A program made the translations under genes and the position numbers. A stretch of DNA of 64,000 nucleotides from contig JAFWTY010000016.1 in assembly GCA_017518735.1 (NCBI GenBank), forward strand, positions 28,200 to 92,199, given 5' to 3'. Positions 52,243 through 60,395 of this stretch are shown piece by piece. The notes under the pieces are model-generated. The model ran no database searches, was not told where the DNA came from, and saw nothing but the letters and a program-made list of their open reading frames with translations. The stretch's first letter is position 1. Each line of letters starts with the position of its first letter. The DNA comes from Lachnospiraceae bacterium (GTDB taxonomy: Bacteria; Bacillota; Clostridia; Lachnospirales; Lachnospiraceae).

Positions 52243-53061
52243 ATGGGTAACATGTATCACTGCTCGGGACGGAAAGGAAACCGCCCGTTCTACTTAAACA
52301 AAATATGTGTCCGCATTTATTCGGCCGATGAGCTTGCGTACTGTATCTGCGAGAACCCGGAACTTCTGGAGCGCGATATTTTTACGCCGGAGCTGATCCA
52401 GTGGCTGGAGGAAGAGTGCGGTGTTCGTGAGATTGCGCAGGATTTGAGCAGATGTATTTCGAGAAACCTGCCGCTTTCGCGTTTTGTCGAAGGAGTGCTC
52501 GACCACGTTTCCTTCGTTTCCGAAAAGGAGAAAAAATCCATCCTTGAAATCGTGCGTCAGGGCACGGGCGGAAATGTAATCAAGCGCAGAAAGACGCATG
52601 CCGATTTTTATCTTCGCAAGGAGCGTTATGCACACGCTATCAAGGAATACGAAGCACTGATCGATCAGGTTTCCGAATCGGAACGTGACTTTTTAGGCGG
52701 TGTTTATCACAATCTCGGAATTGCTTTCGCAAGACAGTTTTTGTTTGAACAGGCAGAGGAGGCGTTCCGCAATGCTTACCTTTTAGATGGCAAGAAGGAG
52801 CATTTCTTCAGCTACGCGGCCGCAAAAAGAATGCACTTGTCCGAGAGCGAATACGTGCGTCAGATCAGCAATATGATCGATATGGGCGATGATACGTTAC
52901 GACTCGAAGAAGAGATGAAGATCATCGAAGCGGAGTGGCTTGAGTCCGACGAATGCAAGGAAATCGTGGAAGCCACACAGCACGGAGATACCGTGGAATT
53001 CAGAGAGTGGTTAAAGGATAAAACCGCGGAATATAAAGAAGATTACAGAAGATATGTTTAA
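52243..53061 (+). CDS. TPR-containing hypothetical protein
   Basis: 272 residues. The first 125 are an unrecognised helical domain (RPFYLNKICVRIYSADELAY, CICENPELLERDIFTPELIQ). Residues about 128-205 contain two TPR-like helical pairs (ERYAHAIKEYEALIDQ, VYHNLGIAFARQFLFEQAEE, AFRNAYLLDGKKEHF). The acidic C-terminus is coiled-coil-like. ATG 52243 is preceded by AGGGGG. It follows the DUF5717/DUF5716 pair in the same direction and probably belongs to that cytoplasmic system as an adaptor. A small GGCGC/GCGCC hairpin lies in the 47-bp gap. No enzymatic motif is found. Confidence 0.75.
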   Translation: MGNMYHCSGRKGNRPFYLNKICVRIYSADELAYCICENPELLERDIFTPELIQWLEEECGVREIAQDLSRCISRNLPLSRFVEGVLDHVSFVSEKEKKSILEIVRQGTGGNVIKRRKTHADFYLRKERYAHAIKEYEALIDQVSESERDFLGGVYHNLGIAFARQFLFEQAEEAFRNAYLLDGKKEHFFSYAAAKRMHLSESEYVRQISNMIDMGDDTLRLEEEMKIIEAEWLESDECKEIVEATQHGDTVEFREWLKDKTAEYKEDYRRYV

Positions 53062-53109
53062 TAGCGCGTTGTGCGAAAAGCAAAACGTCGTTCAATCAGG
53101 AGGTCAAAA

Positions 53110-54546
53110 ATGGATACAGACAGATACGTAAGCCCGCTTTCGGAGCGTTATGCAAGCAAGGAGATGCAGTATGTTTTTTCTCCGGATATGAAGTTCCGTA
53201 CATGGAGAAGACTCTGGATCGCACTTGCCGAGACGGAAATGGAGCTTGGTTTAAAGCAGATTACGCCGGAGATGATTGAAGAACTCAAGGCGCACAAGGA
53301 CGATATCAATTACGAAGAGGCGAAAGCAAGAGAAAAAATCGTTCGCCACGATGTTATGAGCCATGTTTACGCATACGGACTTCAGTGCCCGAACGCAAAA
53401 GGCATCATCCACCTCGGTGCGACCAGCTGCTACGTTGGTGACAACACCGATATCATCGTGATGAGCGAAGCATTAAAGCTGGTAAAGAAGAAACTGGTAA
53501 ACGTCATTGCAAACCTTTCCAAATTTGCGGATGCATACAAGTCTCTTCCGACCCTTGCCTTTACACATTTCCAGCCTGCTCAGCCTACAACTGTAGGAAA
53601 AAGAGCTACACTTTGGATGCAGGAATTCATGATGGATCTCGAAGATCTGGAATATGTTGCTTCCACTTTGAAACTTCTCGGTTCCAAGGGTACCACGGGT
53701 ACACAGGCAAGTTTCTTAGAACTTTTTGAAGGCGATCAGGAGACCATCGATAAGATCGATCCGATGATTGCAAAGAAGATGGGATTTGAGGCATGCTATC
53801 CGGTTTCCGGACAGACCTATTCCAGAAAAGTCGATACGAGAGTTTGCAACATTCTTGCGGGAATCGCCGCAAGTGCACATAAGATGAGCAACGACATTCG
53901 TCTGCTTCAGCACTTAAAGGAAGTGGAAGAGCCTTTTGAAAAAACACAGATTGGTTCCTCCGCAATGGCATACAAGCGTAATCCGATGCGTTCCGAAAGA
54001 ATCGCATCCCTTTCCAGATATGTCATGATTGATGCACTCAATCCTGCCATTACATCTGCTACCCAGTGGTTCGAGAGAACCCTTGACGATTCCGCAAACA
54101 AGAGACTCTCCATTCCGGAAGCCTTCCTTGCCATCGACGGAATCCTGGATCTTTGCATGAACGTAACCGACGGATTGAAAGTATATCCGAAGGTAATCGA
54201 GAAGCGTCTGCTTTCCGAGCTTCCCTTCATGGCAACCGAGAACATTATGATGGATGCCGTAAAGCGCGGCGGAGACCGTCAGGAGTTGCATGAAGAAATC
54301 CGTACCCTTTCCATGAAAGCCGGTGCTAACGTGAAAGAGGAAGGAAAAGACAACAATCTTGTGGAGCTGATTGCCCAGGATCCGCTTTTTGGTGTTACCA
54401 AAGAAGAAATCGAAGAAGTGCTGCGGCCTGAACTTTATACCGGTCGTGCGGCAATCCAGACGACGAAGTATTTAAATGACGTGGTTAGTCCGGTGCTTGA
54501 GAAGTATAAAGAGCTGCTCGGAGAGACTGCGGAGATCAATGTATAA
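53110..54546 (+). CDS. purB: Adenylosuccinate lyase
   Basis: 478 residues. Catalyses two fumarate-releasing steps of purine synthesis (SAICAR to AICAR, and adenylosuccinate to AMP). Family landmarks are SPLSERYASKEMQYVFS (N-terminus), HDVMSHVYAYG, HLGATSCYVGDNTD (active-site TS), FTHFQPAQPTTVGKRA (catalytic His) and the fumarase/lyase signature GSSAMAYKRNPMRSERI with the flexible catalytic serine loop. ATG 53110 is preferred because it follows CAGGAGG and starts the conserved block. A longer in-frame version would add 13 basic residues. It stands alone without other purine genes. Confidence 0.97.
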   Translation: MDTDRYVSPLSERYASKEMQYVFSPDMKFRTWRRLWIALAETEMELGLKQITPEMIEELKAHKDDINYEEAKAREKIVRHDVMSHVYAYGLQCPNAKGIIHLGATSCYVGDNTDIIVMSEALKLVKKKLVNVIANLSKFADAYKSLPTLAFTHFQPAQPTTVGKRATLWMQEFMMDLEDLEYVASTLKLLGSKGTTGTQASFLELFEGDQETIDKIDPMIAKKMGFEACYPVSGQTYSRKVDTRVCNILAGIAASAHKMSNDIRLLQHLKEVEEPFEKTQIGSSAMAYKRNPMRSERIASLSRYVMIDALNPAITSATQWFERTLDDSANKRLSIPEAFLAIDGILDLCMNVTDGLKVYPKVIEKRLLSELPFMATENIMMDAVKRGGDRQELHEEIRTLSMKAGANVKEEGKDNNLVELIAQDPLFGVTKEEIEEVLRPELYTGRAAIQTTKYLNDVVSPVLEKYKELLGETAEINV

Positions 54547-54631
54547 CCCAACAGGGAATGAATATTCCATTAAGATGAAAAGGTTACCTGCAAAGAGTAA
54601 CATATAACCTATCAGGGGGACGTATTAAAGC

Positions 54632-54988
54632 ATGAGTAAAGAAAACGGACAGCAGAATACCACGCCGAAAGCAAAGCGCATCCTTGCCTGGATCGGCATC
54701 GTGCTTGTAACGCTCTGGTTCGGTGCGACCATTTTTATCGCCCTGTTTCCTTTTGAAAACAAGGCCAGGCTGTTTCCGATTTTTATCATTGGCTGCGTCG
54801 TAATTCCGATCGTGCTTTGGATTGTAATATGGCTGGTCGGTATTGTAACCGGAAAGCGGACGATAGCCTCTTTCAGAAACGAAGAGACCGAAGAGATGTT
54901 GAAGAAGGCCGATGAAATCAAGATGGGTATTGTGACCGGTGCAATAAAAGATAATGAAAATGAGGTTTTGGGAGAAGACAGGAAATAA
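54632..54988 (+). CDS. Hypothetical small membrane protein
   Basis: 118 residues with two hydrophobic helices (about 16-40 and 49-73) and polar ends. The C-terminal 40 residues are acidic and helical (NEETEEMLKKADEIKMGIVT). ATG 54632 follows a CAGGGGG ribosome site. No family is recognised. It lies between purB and the acyltransferase in the same direction; the gap before it contains a GGAATGAATATTCC palindrome and an AGGTTA/TAACCT pair that may form a weak hairpin. Confidence 0.7.
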   Translation: MSKENGQQNTTPKAKRILAWIGIVLVTLWFGATIFIALFPFENKARLFPIFIIGCVVIPIVLWIVIWLVGIVTGKRTIASFRNEETEEMLKKADEIKMGIVTGAIKDNENEVLGEDRK

Positions 54989-55012
54989 TAATCGTAAGGA
55001 AGGCAAAAAGGT

Positions 55013-56116
55013 TTGAATAAGGAAAGAAACTCAAACTTTGAATTACTTCGTATTGTTGCAATGATGCTGATTATTCTGCACCATCTTTTCGTAAACTGTA
55101 TCAGTGGTTTATTTGCGGAAATTAATGCTTCGGCTCCGGCTCAATTGATAAACAATCAAGAGTTTTATGGAAAGATAATCCTTATGGATTATGCTTTTTC
55201 GCTTGGGAAAATAGGAAACCTGCTGTTTATCATGATCAGCGGGTATTTTTTGATTGATAAGGAATCGGTTAATCTTGCCGGAAGAATTAAAAAGATTCTT
55301 TCGCAAGTCCTTTTTATCACTTTGACTTTGACGATTGGGTCATTTGGGTTATTGTTTGTTAAAAATATACGGACAACAATTACTGTTTTTTCATTTCAGG
55401 AGGAATGGTGGTTTATCGGGTTTTATATTGCAATTGTTATCATAGGTGAAATCGGTTTGAATCGGTTTGCAGGGAAACTTGATTCTAAGAAGTATTTGGC
55501 GCTATTAGCTATGCTGTTTTGTATTTGTGTCCTTTCCTTTACAAGAACCGTTATCAGAGGAATTGCCGTTGGACTGGAAGTGCTGACTGCAGGTGTTCTT
55601 GCTTACCTGATTGGCGGATATATCAAACGATTTCGCCCGTTTGAAAAACTTCATAGTGTTGCAATATGGGGTATTATTTTGTTTTCTGTAATTATAATGG
55701 GCTTGTCACATTACAACTATACATACAACGGAATAAGAACCGTAATATCTGCAGGTGAAGAGATATATAAACCGGAGTTTGTTCCGTATGCGGAATATTA
55801 TCTTCCGTGCATCGTTTTGTCAACTATGATTTTTGAACTGGTACAGCGCAAAAAACTTAAGAGCAATAGAATAATCAGTTTTATTGCAGCTTCGACATTT
55901 ATGATGTATTTGATACATTCCAACGGATTTGCGGTTAATCTGCTTTACTATTTGGATTGGTATAACCTGTTAAGAGCAAATGACAATAAAAAGATCTGGT
56001 TTTATATCGTTTGTGTAGTTGTTGGTGTAATGATAACATCCGTCATGCTGTATGCGCTTTACTTGGCGGTTGTAAAATTATTCGGAAAGCTTTCCGGAAC
56101 AAAGAAGCAGTCGTGA
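55013..56116 (+). CDS. Membrane acyltransferase (Acyltransferase_3/OafA-like)
   Basis: 367 residues, about ten membrane helices. The start NFELLRIVAMMLIILHHLFV is typical of the family: a FELLRI-type leader followed by the catalytic histidine in helix 1 (LHH). The later EEWWFIGFYIAIVIIGE and FMMYLIHSNGF segments are the usual helix-3 and C-terminal His motifs. These enzymes O-acetylate or succinylate surface sugars across the membrane. The start is TTG 55013 behind AAGGCAAAAAGG. It is markedly more AT-rich than purB and resembles the EPS genes of region 1 in base use, so it may be acquired or exposed to a different selection. A terminator follows. Confidence 0.88.
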   Translation: MNKERNSNFELLRIVAMMLIILHHLFVNCISGLFAEINASAPAQLINNQEFYGKIILMDYAFSLGKIGNLLFIMISGYFLIDKESVNLAGRIKKILSQVLFITLTLTIGSFGLLFVKNIRTTITVFSFQEEWWFIGFYIAIVIIGEIGLNRFAGKLDSKKYLALLAMLFCICVLSFTRTVIRGIAVGLEVLTAGVLAYLIGGYIKRFRPFEKLHSVAIWGIILFSVIIMGLSHYNYTYNGIRTVISAGEEIYKPEFVPYAEYYLPCIVLSTMIFELVQRKKLKSNRIISFIAASTFMMYLIHSNGFAVNLLYYLDWYNLLRANDNKKIWFYIVCVVVGVMITSVMLYALYLAVVKLFGKLSGTKKQS

Positions 56117-56138
56117 TATTCATAACATCGTTTGGCAA

Positions 56139-56167
56139 AAGGAGAGAGAAGTCTCTCCTTTTTTGTT
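56139..56167 (+). terminator. Rho-independent terminator
   Basis: 9-bp stem AAGGAGAGA / TCTCTCCTT with a GAAG loop, running straight into TTTTGTTT, 22 bp after the acyltransferase stop. Confidence 0.9.
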
Positions 56168-56190
56168 TGAAATGTTCGAATGAAAAAAAC

Positions 56191-56219
56191 TTGACAAAAG
56201 ATTATCAAAGTTATATTAT
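56191..56219 (+). promoter_or_regulatory. Promoter of the SPFH operon
   Basis: TTGACA (56191-56196), 17 bp spacer, TATTAT (56214-56219). Downstream a direct repeat ATGATATC-AAA-ATGATATC (56220-56239) covers the expected transcription start and could be a regulator site. Leader about 85 nt. Confidence 0.75.
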
Positions 56220-56312
56220 GATGATATCAAAATGATATCGCTTTTAACGCCGGGAAATCGTTAAGAACCGATATGTGGCGCGGAAAGCACAACGTAAAGG
56301 GAGGAAATAAAA

Positions 56313-57380
56313 ATGATGGACGGAAATATGAACGGACAAATGATGCCGAACGGACAGATGCCCTATGGACAGATGCCGAACGGAAATATGAATCCAAACG
56401 GAAACATGAACATGAGTTTTAATATTCAGGAGAGAGTGTTAAACCCCGCACCGGGATTTTTGATGCTGTTTGTAAATATCTTCGGATTGATCTTCAGTGT
56501 GATCCTGCTGGGACTGGCAGCGGTATTTTCGGGAGACCTGGGCGGCTTTACCGCATTGCTGGCACTGCTCGCCATCGGATTATTCGTTATGTTCTGCATT
56601 TTCTTCGGCGGATTAAAAACCGTAAAGCCCAACGAGGCACTTGTGCTTACACTTTTTGGTAAGTATTACGGAACCGTTAAGAAGGCCGGATTTTTCTTCC
56701 TCAACCCCTTCGCAACGGCATTCAACCCCGCAAGAGGTGTGGTTTACAATCAGCAGGGTACTGCAACCAGCATCGGACCGAAGACGATTTCCTTAAAGGT
56801 AAATACCCTTGAGAATCAGAAGCAGAAGGTAAACGATATTCTCGGTAACCCGATCATCATCGGTGCCGTTGTAATATGGAAGGTTGTGAATCCGACCCAG
56901 GCTGTATTCTCCGTGGAAAATTATCGCAGCTTCTTATCTATCCAGTGCGATTCCACAATTCGTAACATTGCAAGACTTTATCCTTATGATGACATGGACG
57001 AAGATGGTGACGGAGTTGTTGAAAAAACCCTTCGCTCCAGTTCTCAGGAAGTTGCGGAACGTATGAAGGAAGAGCTTCAGCAGCGTGTGACCGGCGCCGG
57101 ACTTGAAATCATTGAGGTTCGTATTACCCACCTTGCATATTCCGAAGAAATTGCGGCAGCAATGCTTCAGCGTCAGCAGGCAGTTGCTATCATCGCAGCA
57201 CGCCGCAAAATCGTGGAAGGTGCAGTCAGCATGGTAGAGATGGCAATTGACCAGCTCTCCGAAAAAGATGTGGTAACGCTTGATAACGAGCGTAAAGCAC
57301 AGATGGTCAGCAATTTAATGGTAGTGCTCTGTGGCAATAAAGAAGCACAGCCGATCGTGAACAGTGGTTCAATTTATTGA
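56313..57380 (+). CDS. SPFH/Band 7 domain membrane protein
   Basis: 355 residues. The first 35 are a Met/Asn/Gly/Gln repeat ([19 protein letters not shown]), cytoplasmic and disordered. Two closely spaced hydrophobic helices follow (about 47-72 and 75-98), then the SPFH domain from about 105 ([40 protein letters not shown]), the helical [14 protein letters not shown] region and a final coiled coil with [23 protein letters not shown] proteins form membrane microdomain cages. AGGGAGG precedes ATG 56313. It is followed after 12 bp by a ribbon-helix-helix gene, a pairing seen in other Firmicutes; the tie between the two is not understood. Confidence 0.92.
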   Translation: MMDGNMNGQMMPNGQMPYGQMPNGNMNPNGNMNMSFNIQERVLNPAPGFLMLFVNIFGLIFSVILLGLAAVFSGDLGGFTALLALLAIGLFVMFCIFFGGLKTVKPNEALVLTLFGKYYGTVKKAGFFFLNPFATAFNPARGVVYNQQGTATSIGPKTISLKVNTLENQKQKVNDILGNPIIIGAVVIWKVVNPTQAVFSVENYRSFLSIQCDSTIRNIARLYPYDDMDEDGDGVVEKTLRSSSQEVAERMKEELQQRVTGAGLEIIEVRITHLAYSEEIAAAMLQRQQAVAIIAARRKIVEGAVSMVEMAIDQLSEKDVVTLDNERKAQMVSNLMVVLCGNKEAQPIVNSGSIY

Positions 57381-57392
57381 TGAGGGTTAACT

Positions 57393-57569
57393 GTGGGAAG
57401 AGAACAAACCAACAATTCCGATAAAGAAAACAAAAAGCAGGTTCCACTGCGTTTGTCGCCCACTTTGTACGCGGAATTGTCCGCCTGGGCCGCCGATGAT
57501 TTCCGTTCTTTGAACGGACAGATTGAATACCTGCTCACTGAGGCGGTAAAAAAGCGGAAAAACAAGTAA
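57393..57569 (+). CDS. Small ribbon-helix-helix (Arc-type) protein, 58 residues
   Basis: GTG start at 57393, with GAGGG 6 bp upstream, immediately after the SPFH stop. The sequence [20 protein letters not shown] then [19 protein letters not shown] is an Arc/MetJ-like fold: one beta strand (PLRL) and two helices with the NGQIEYLL motif of this family. A hydrophilic N-terminal arm precedes it. It could bind DNA and regulate the SPFH operon through the ATGATATC repeats, but members encoded beside SPFH genes might have another role. Confidence 0.8.
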   Translation: MGREQTNNSDKENKKQVPLRLSPTLYAELSAWAADDFRSLNGQIEYLLTEAVKKRKNK

Positions 57570-57616
57570 AATAGCAACAAAAACTCTTTTCAGAACGCTA
57601 AAAAAGGTTTATAATC

Positions 57617-57672
57617 ATACTTGGTATTGTGTTTGCAATTTTTGCAATACACAATATCAAGTATATTTTTTT
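57617..57672 (+). terminator. Long hairpin with U tract between the ribbon-helix-helix and SEC-C genes
   Basis: Arms ATACTTGGTATTGTGTTTGCAA and its near-exact complement ending at 57664 pair over about 20 bp with one mismatch and one bulge, followed by TATTTTTTTA. It is the terminator of the SPFH operon. A TATAAT (57610-57615) right before it raises the possibility of an attenuated leader for the SEC-C gene. Confidence 0.75.
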
Positions 57673-57700
57673 ATAGTCTACAAAGAATGGAGAAAAAACG

Positions 57701-58204
57701 ATGGCTTTACTTGATGCATGGAGACAAAAGGCTTATCAGGAACCGGACAAGGTAAAAATGTCCAAGTTATGGCAGGCATATTTTATCAAAGAAAAAGAGA
57801 TCTACAAGGAACTTCTTGCCAATCCCGATGAAGAAGTAAAGGGAACCGTAAAGGACCTTGCGGAAAAATACAACACCACGATTTCTTATATGACAGGTTT
57901 TCTGGATGGTATTCAGGAATCTCTGGTTGAGCCGAACCCCATCGAGACCATGGAAAGCGATACGGAAGTTTCCTTAAAATTCGACAAAGAGAAACTTTAC
58001 ATGAATATGGTCGGCGCTGAGGCAGACTGGCTGTATGGTCTGGAAGAGTGGGATGCTATTTTTGACGAAGAGACCAGAAAAGAACTTTACAAGCGTCAGA
58101 AGACTTCTACCACAATCGTGAAGGGTGAGAGAGTATATCCGAATGATCCCTGCCCTTGCGGAAGCGGAAAGAAGTACAAGAAGTGCTGTGGTAAGAACGC
58201 ATAG
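57701..58204 (+). CDS. SEC-C metal-binding domain protein
   Basis: 167 residues. The C-terminus is a SEC-C zinc motif, [16 protein letters not shown] (residues about 148-164), as found at the end of SecA and many small proteins. The rest is helical and acidic: a 40-residue start ([20 protein letters not shown]) and a conserved middle ([40 protein letters not shown]). Members of this type are cytoplasmic and of unknown function, possibly contacting ribosomes or SecB-like partners. ATG 57701 follows ATGGAG about 10 bp upstream. The gene is monocistronic, flanked by the hairpin and the chemoreceptor. Confidence 0.88.
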   Translation: MALLDAWRQKAYQEPDKVKMSKLWQAYFIKEKEIYKELLANPDEEVKGTVKDLAEKYNTTISYMTGFLDGIQESLVEPNPIETMESDTEVSLKFDKEKLYMNMVGAEADWLYGLEEWDAIFDEETRKELYKRQKTSTTIVKGERVYPNDPCPCGSGKKYKKCCGKNA

Positions 58205-58233
58205 TTTCAGGTAACTATTAGGGGAGAACTCTT

Positions 58234-59916
58234 ATGGGCAGTATGAAATCCTTACGGGGAAAGACAATACTCATTGTTACGGTAGCGGTACTGGTTGTGG
58301 TTATTGCCATGGCAGCAACGTTCATTCCGAAACAGATATCCATGACGAATAGTATTATCGCGGATTACATGTTTGATGTTTCGGAACTTGCCGGAAAGAG
58401 TATTGAAGCGGCAATCGATCTTCACGGGGAAGAAGTTCTGGAGGCCAACACATTAAAGAAACTGGTCGGCGACATCAAGGTCAGCAAATTTAAGTCCAGT
58501 TACAGTTATGTTGTGGATGCAAACGGAACAATCCTTTATCATCCGACGGAAGGTCGTATCGGTCTTCCTGTGGAAAACACCGTAATCCGTAAAGTGGCCG
58601 ATGAAGTAAAATCCGGCGGTCATCCGGAACCGGTATTTACAGAGACGGTTTATCAGGGAACCAAGAAGGTTATTACCTATTATATTTCCGATAACGGAGA
58701 TTTCATTTTTGTCCTTACTGTAGATAAAGCTGACATTCGAAGCCTTCTTATTACGAATATCCGTCCTTCCGTTATTATTTGTCTTAGCGTAATGGCGGTA
58801 GTACTTGTTGTTGCAATCTTCCTTGCCGGAAGAATGATGAAACCGATTACAATCATCAACTTCTCGATTCAGAAACTTGCGAAACTGGATTTCCGCAAAA
58901 ATCGTTCCCTGGACCGTTACACGTCCCGTGCGGATGAGTGCGGCGGAATGTCCCGTTCGGTATTGGAACTTACCGATAAGTTGCATGATATTTCAAACGA
59001 ACTCGGTGTTGCGATCAAACTGCTTTACGATGCATCCGGAGAGATGGCTGTCGGAGCAGTAAATTCCTCCGAGAGTGTCGGCCAGGTAGAGAAGGCGATC
59101 TCCGAAATCTCGGACGGCGCATCGAACCAGGCAGGCGAATCCCAGACCGCAATGGACAACGTTGCACTGATGGGAGAGATGGTTCGCGAGACAACAAAAG
59201 AAGTGGCATCGCTTCGTGACAATGCGGCTGAAATGGACCGCGCCGGAGATCAGGCCATCACCATTCTGAACAAGTTAAGCGAAGTAAACCTTCGTACCAG
59301 AGAGAGCGTAGATACGATTTATGCGCAGACGAATGCGACCAACGCTTCCGTTGCCGACATTCGAAATGCGGTTGAAATGATTACCGGTATTGCGGAGCAG
59401 ACGAATCTCCTTAGTTTGAACGCTTCCATCGAGGCGGCAAGAGCCGGTGAAGCAGGACGTGGTTTTGCGGTTGTTGCAAGTGAAATTCAGAAACTTGCCG
59501 AGCAGTCCAACCGTTCCGCTAACGAAATCGAAAGAATTATCGAGAACCTTTCGGATGAATCCGCGAAGTCCGTTGCCATCATGGACGACGTAAAAGCGAT
59601 TATCGATACCCAGAACCACGACGTCGGAGAGACCGAGAAAGCATTCCGCGTAGTTAAGGCGGACATCGACGAGTCCATAAAGAGTATCGAAATGATTGCC
59701 GAGAAGACCAGAAAGCTTGACGAAGCCAGAGAACGTGTCATCGAAGTTGTGCATAACCTTACATCCATTGCACAGGAGAATGCGGCGAGCACCGAGGAAA
59801 CCCTTGCAAATGCTACCCGCGTTAACGATGCAATCGGTGATGTAGAGCGTCAGGCAGAGGATTTGAAGAGCATTGCGGACAACTTGACGCAATCCATCGG
59901 AAAGATTACACTTTAA
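58234..59916 (+). CDS. Methyl-accepting chemotaxis protein
   Basis: 560 residues: helix 1 (about 11-29), an extracytoplasmic sensor of single-Cache type (about 30-168, with [20 protein letters not shown]), helix 2 (about 171-193), HAMP, then the long signalling coiled coil. The kinase-binding tip is intact: [20 protein letters not shown], then [18 protein letters not shown]. It would pass ligand signals to CheA/CheW, implying a motile or once-motile cell. No other chemotaxis or flagellar gene is in the window. ATG 58234 is preceded by AGGGGAG. No C-terminal pentapeptide docking site is seen. Confidence 0.95.
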   Translation: MGSMKSLRGKTILIVTVAVLVVVIAMAATFIPKQISMTNSIIADYMFDVSELAGKSIEAAIDLHGEEVLEANTLKKLVGDIKVSKFKSSYSYVVDANGTILYHPTEGRIGLPVENTVIRKVADEVKSGGHPEPVFTETVYQGTKKVITYYISDNGDFIFVLTVDKADIRSLLITNIRPSVIICLSVMAVVLVVAIFLAGRMMKPITIINFSIQKLAKLDFRKNRSLDRYTSRADECGGMSRSVLELTDKLHDISNELGVAIKLLYDASGEMAVGAVNSSESVGQVEKAISEISDGASNQAGESQTAMDNVALMGEMVRETTKEVASLRDNAAEMDRAGDQAITILNKLSEVNLRTRESVDTIYAQTNATNASVADIRNAVEMITGIAEQTNLLSLNASIEAARAGEAGRGFAVVASEIQKLAEQSNRSANEIERIIENLSDESAKSVAIMDDVKAIIDTQNHDVGETEKAFRVVKADIDESIKSIEMIAEKTRKLDEARERVIEVVHNLTSIAQENAASTEETLANATRVNDAIGDVERQAEDLKSIADNLTQSIGKITL

Positions 59917-59952
59917 ATGTAAAAAATAATAGCCAATCGGCAAAAAGTGTGA

Positions 59953-59958
59953 TATTCT
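59953..59958 (+). promoter_or_regulatory. Possible extended -10 for the small acidic membrane protein
   Basis: TGA-TATTCT at 59950-59958 with a weak TAGCCA 17 bp upstream, in the 90-bp gap after the chemoreceptor gene. AAAGGAGG follows 35 bp later. Confidence 0.4.
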
Positions 59959-60006
59959 ATCTGTAGTGGGGTACACGAAAAAAGTGTAACAAAGGAGGTT
60001 TTCTAT

Positions 60007-60312
60007 ATGTTTGACACAATTAAGAAGATAAAGAGTTGGAATGATTTTTTGGAAGTAACTAAGATTAACGATCTTCTTCATCGCAAGCAGAAGGAAGAGG
60101 AAGAAGAGAAGAAGACCAAGAAGGTGGTTATCACCATTCTTGCCATTGTTGGTGCAGTTGCAGCTGTTGCATTGATTGCATACCTTGTATATCGTTATCT
60201 TACTCCTGATTATCTCGAAGATTTCGATGATGATTTTGATGATGATTTCGATGATGATTTCTTTGATGACGAAGAAGCAGCTCCCGCTGTTGAAGCAGCA
60301 AAGGAAGAGTAA
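60007..60312 (+). CDS. Small single-pass membrane protein with poly-Asp/Phe tail
   Basis: 101 residues, strong AAAGGAGG site. The first 40 residues are charged and helical (TKINDLLHRKQKEEEEEKKT), then one helix (about 43-65, VVITILAIVGAVAAVALIAY). The outside or cytoplasmic tail is built of DDDF repeats (FDDDFDDDFDDDFFDDEEAA). The architecture is common in Lachnospiraceae and may belong to the DUF4366-like group; I am not sure of that name. The repeats are GATGATGATTTC-type 12-mers and could vary in number. It is a single gene between a weak promoter and a strong terminator, so probably a highly expressed small structural protein. Function unknown. Confidence 0.75.
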   Translation: MFDTIKKIKSWNDFLEVTKINDLLHRKQKEEEEEKKTKKVVITILAIVGAVAAVALIAYLVYRYLTPDYLEDFDDDFDDDFDDDFFDDEEAAPAVEAAKEE

Positions 60313-60334
60313 TTCGGTATCATAATTGAATGTT

Positions 60335-60364
60335 AAGCCCCGAAATTTTTTTCGGGGCTTTTTT
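60335..60364 (+). terminator. Rho-independent terminator
   Basis: 10-bp stem AAGCCCCGAA / TTCGGGGCTT with an ATTTTT loop, followed by TTTTA, 22 bp after the small membrane protein gene. Confidence 0.92.
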
Positions 60365-60395
60365 ATTCGATAGATTTGCAAAGAGAGGAAAGCGG

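Noticed and set aside
52195..52243. GGCGC/GCGCC palindrome between the DUF5716 and TPR genes as a terminator
   Set aside because: The stem is only 5 bp and no U tract follows; the genes are likely co-transcribed.
59275..60381. Minus-strand open frame of 368 codons opposite the chemoreceptor end and small membrane gene
   Set aside because: It crosses a terminator and two genes with clear signatures on the plus strand; its translation has no family features.
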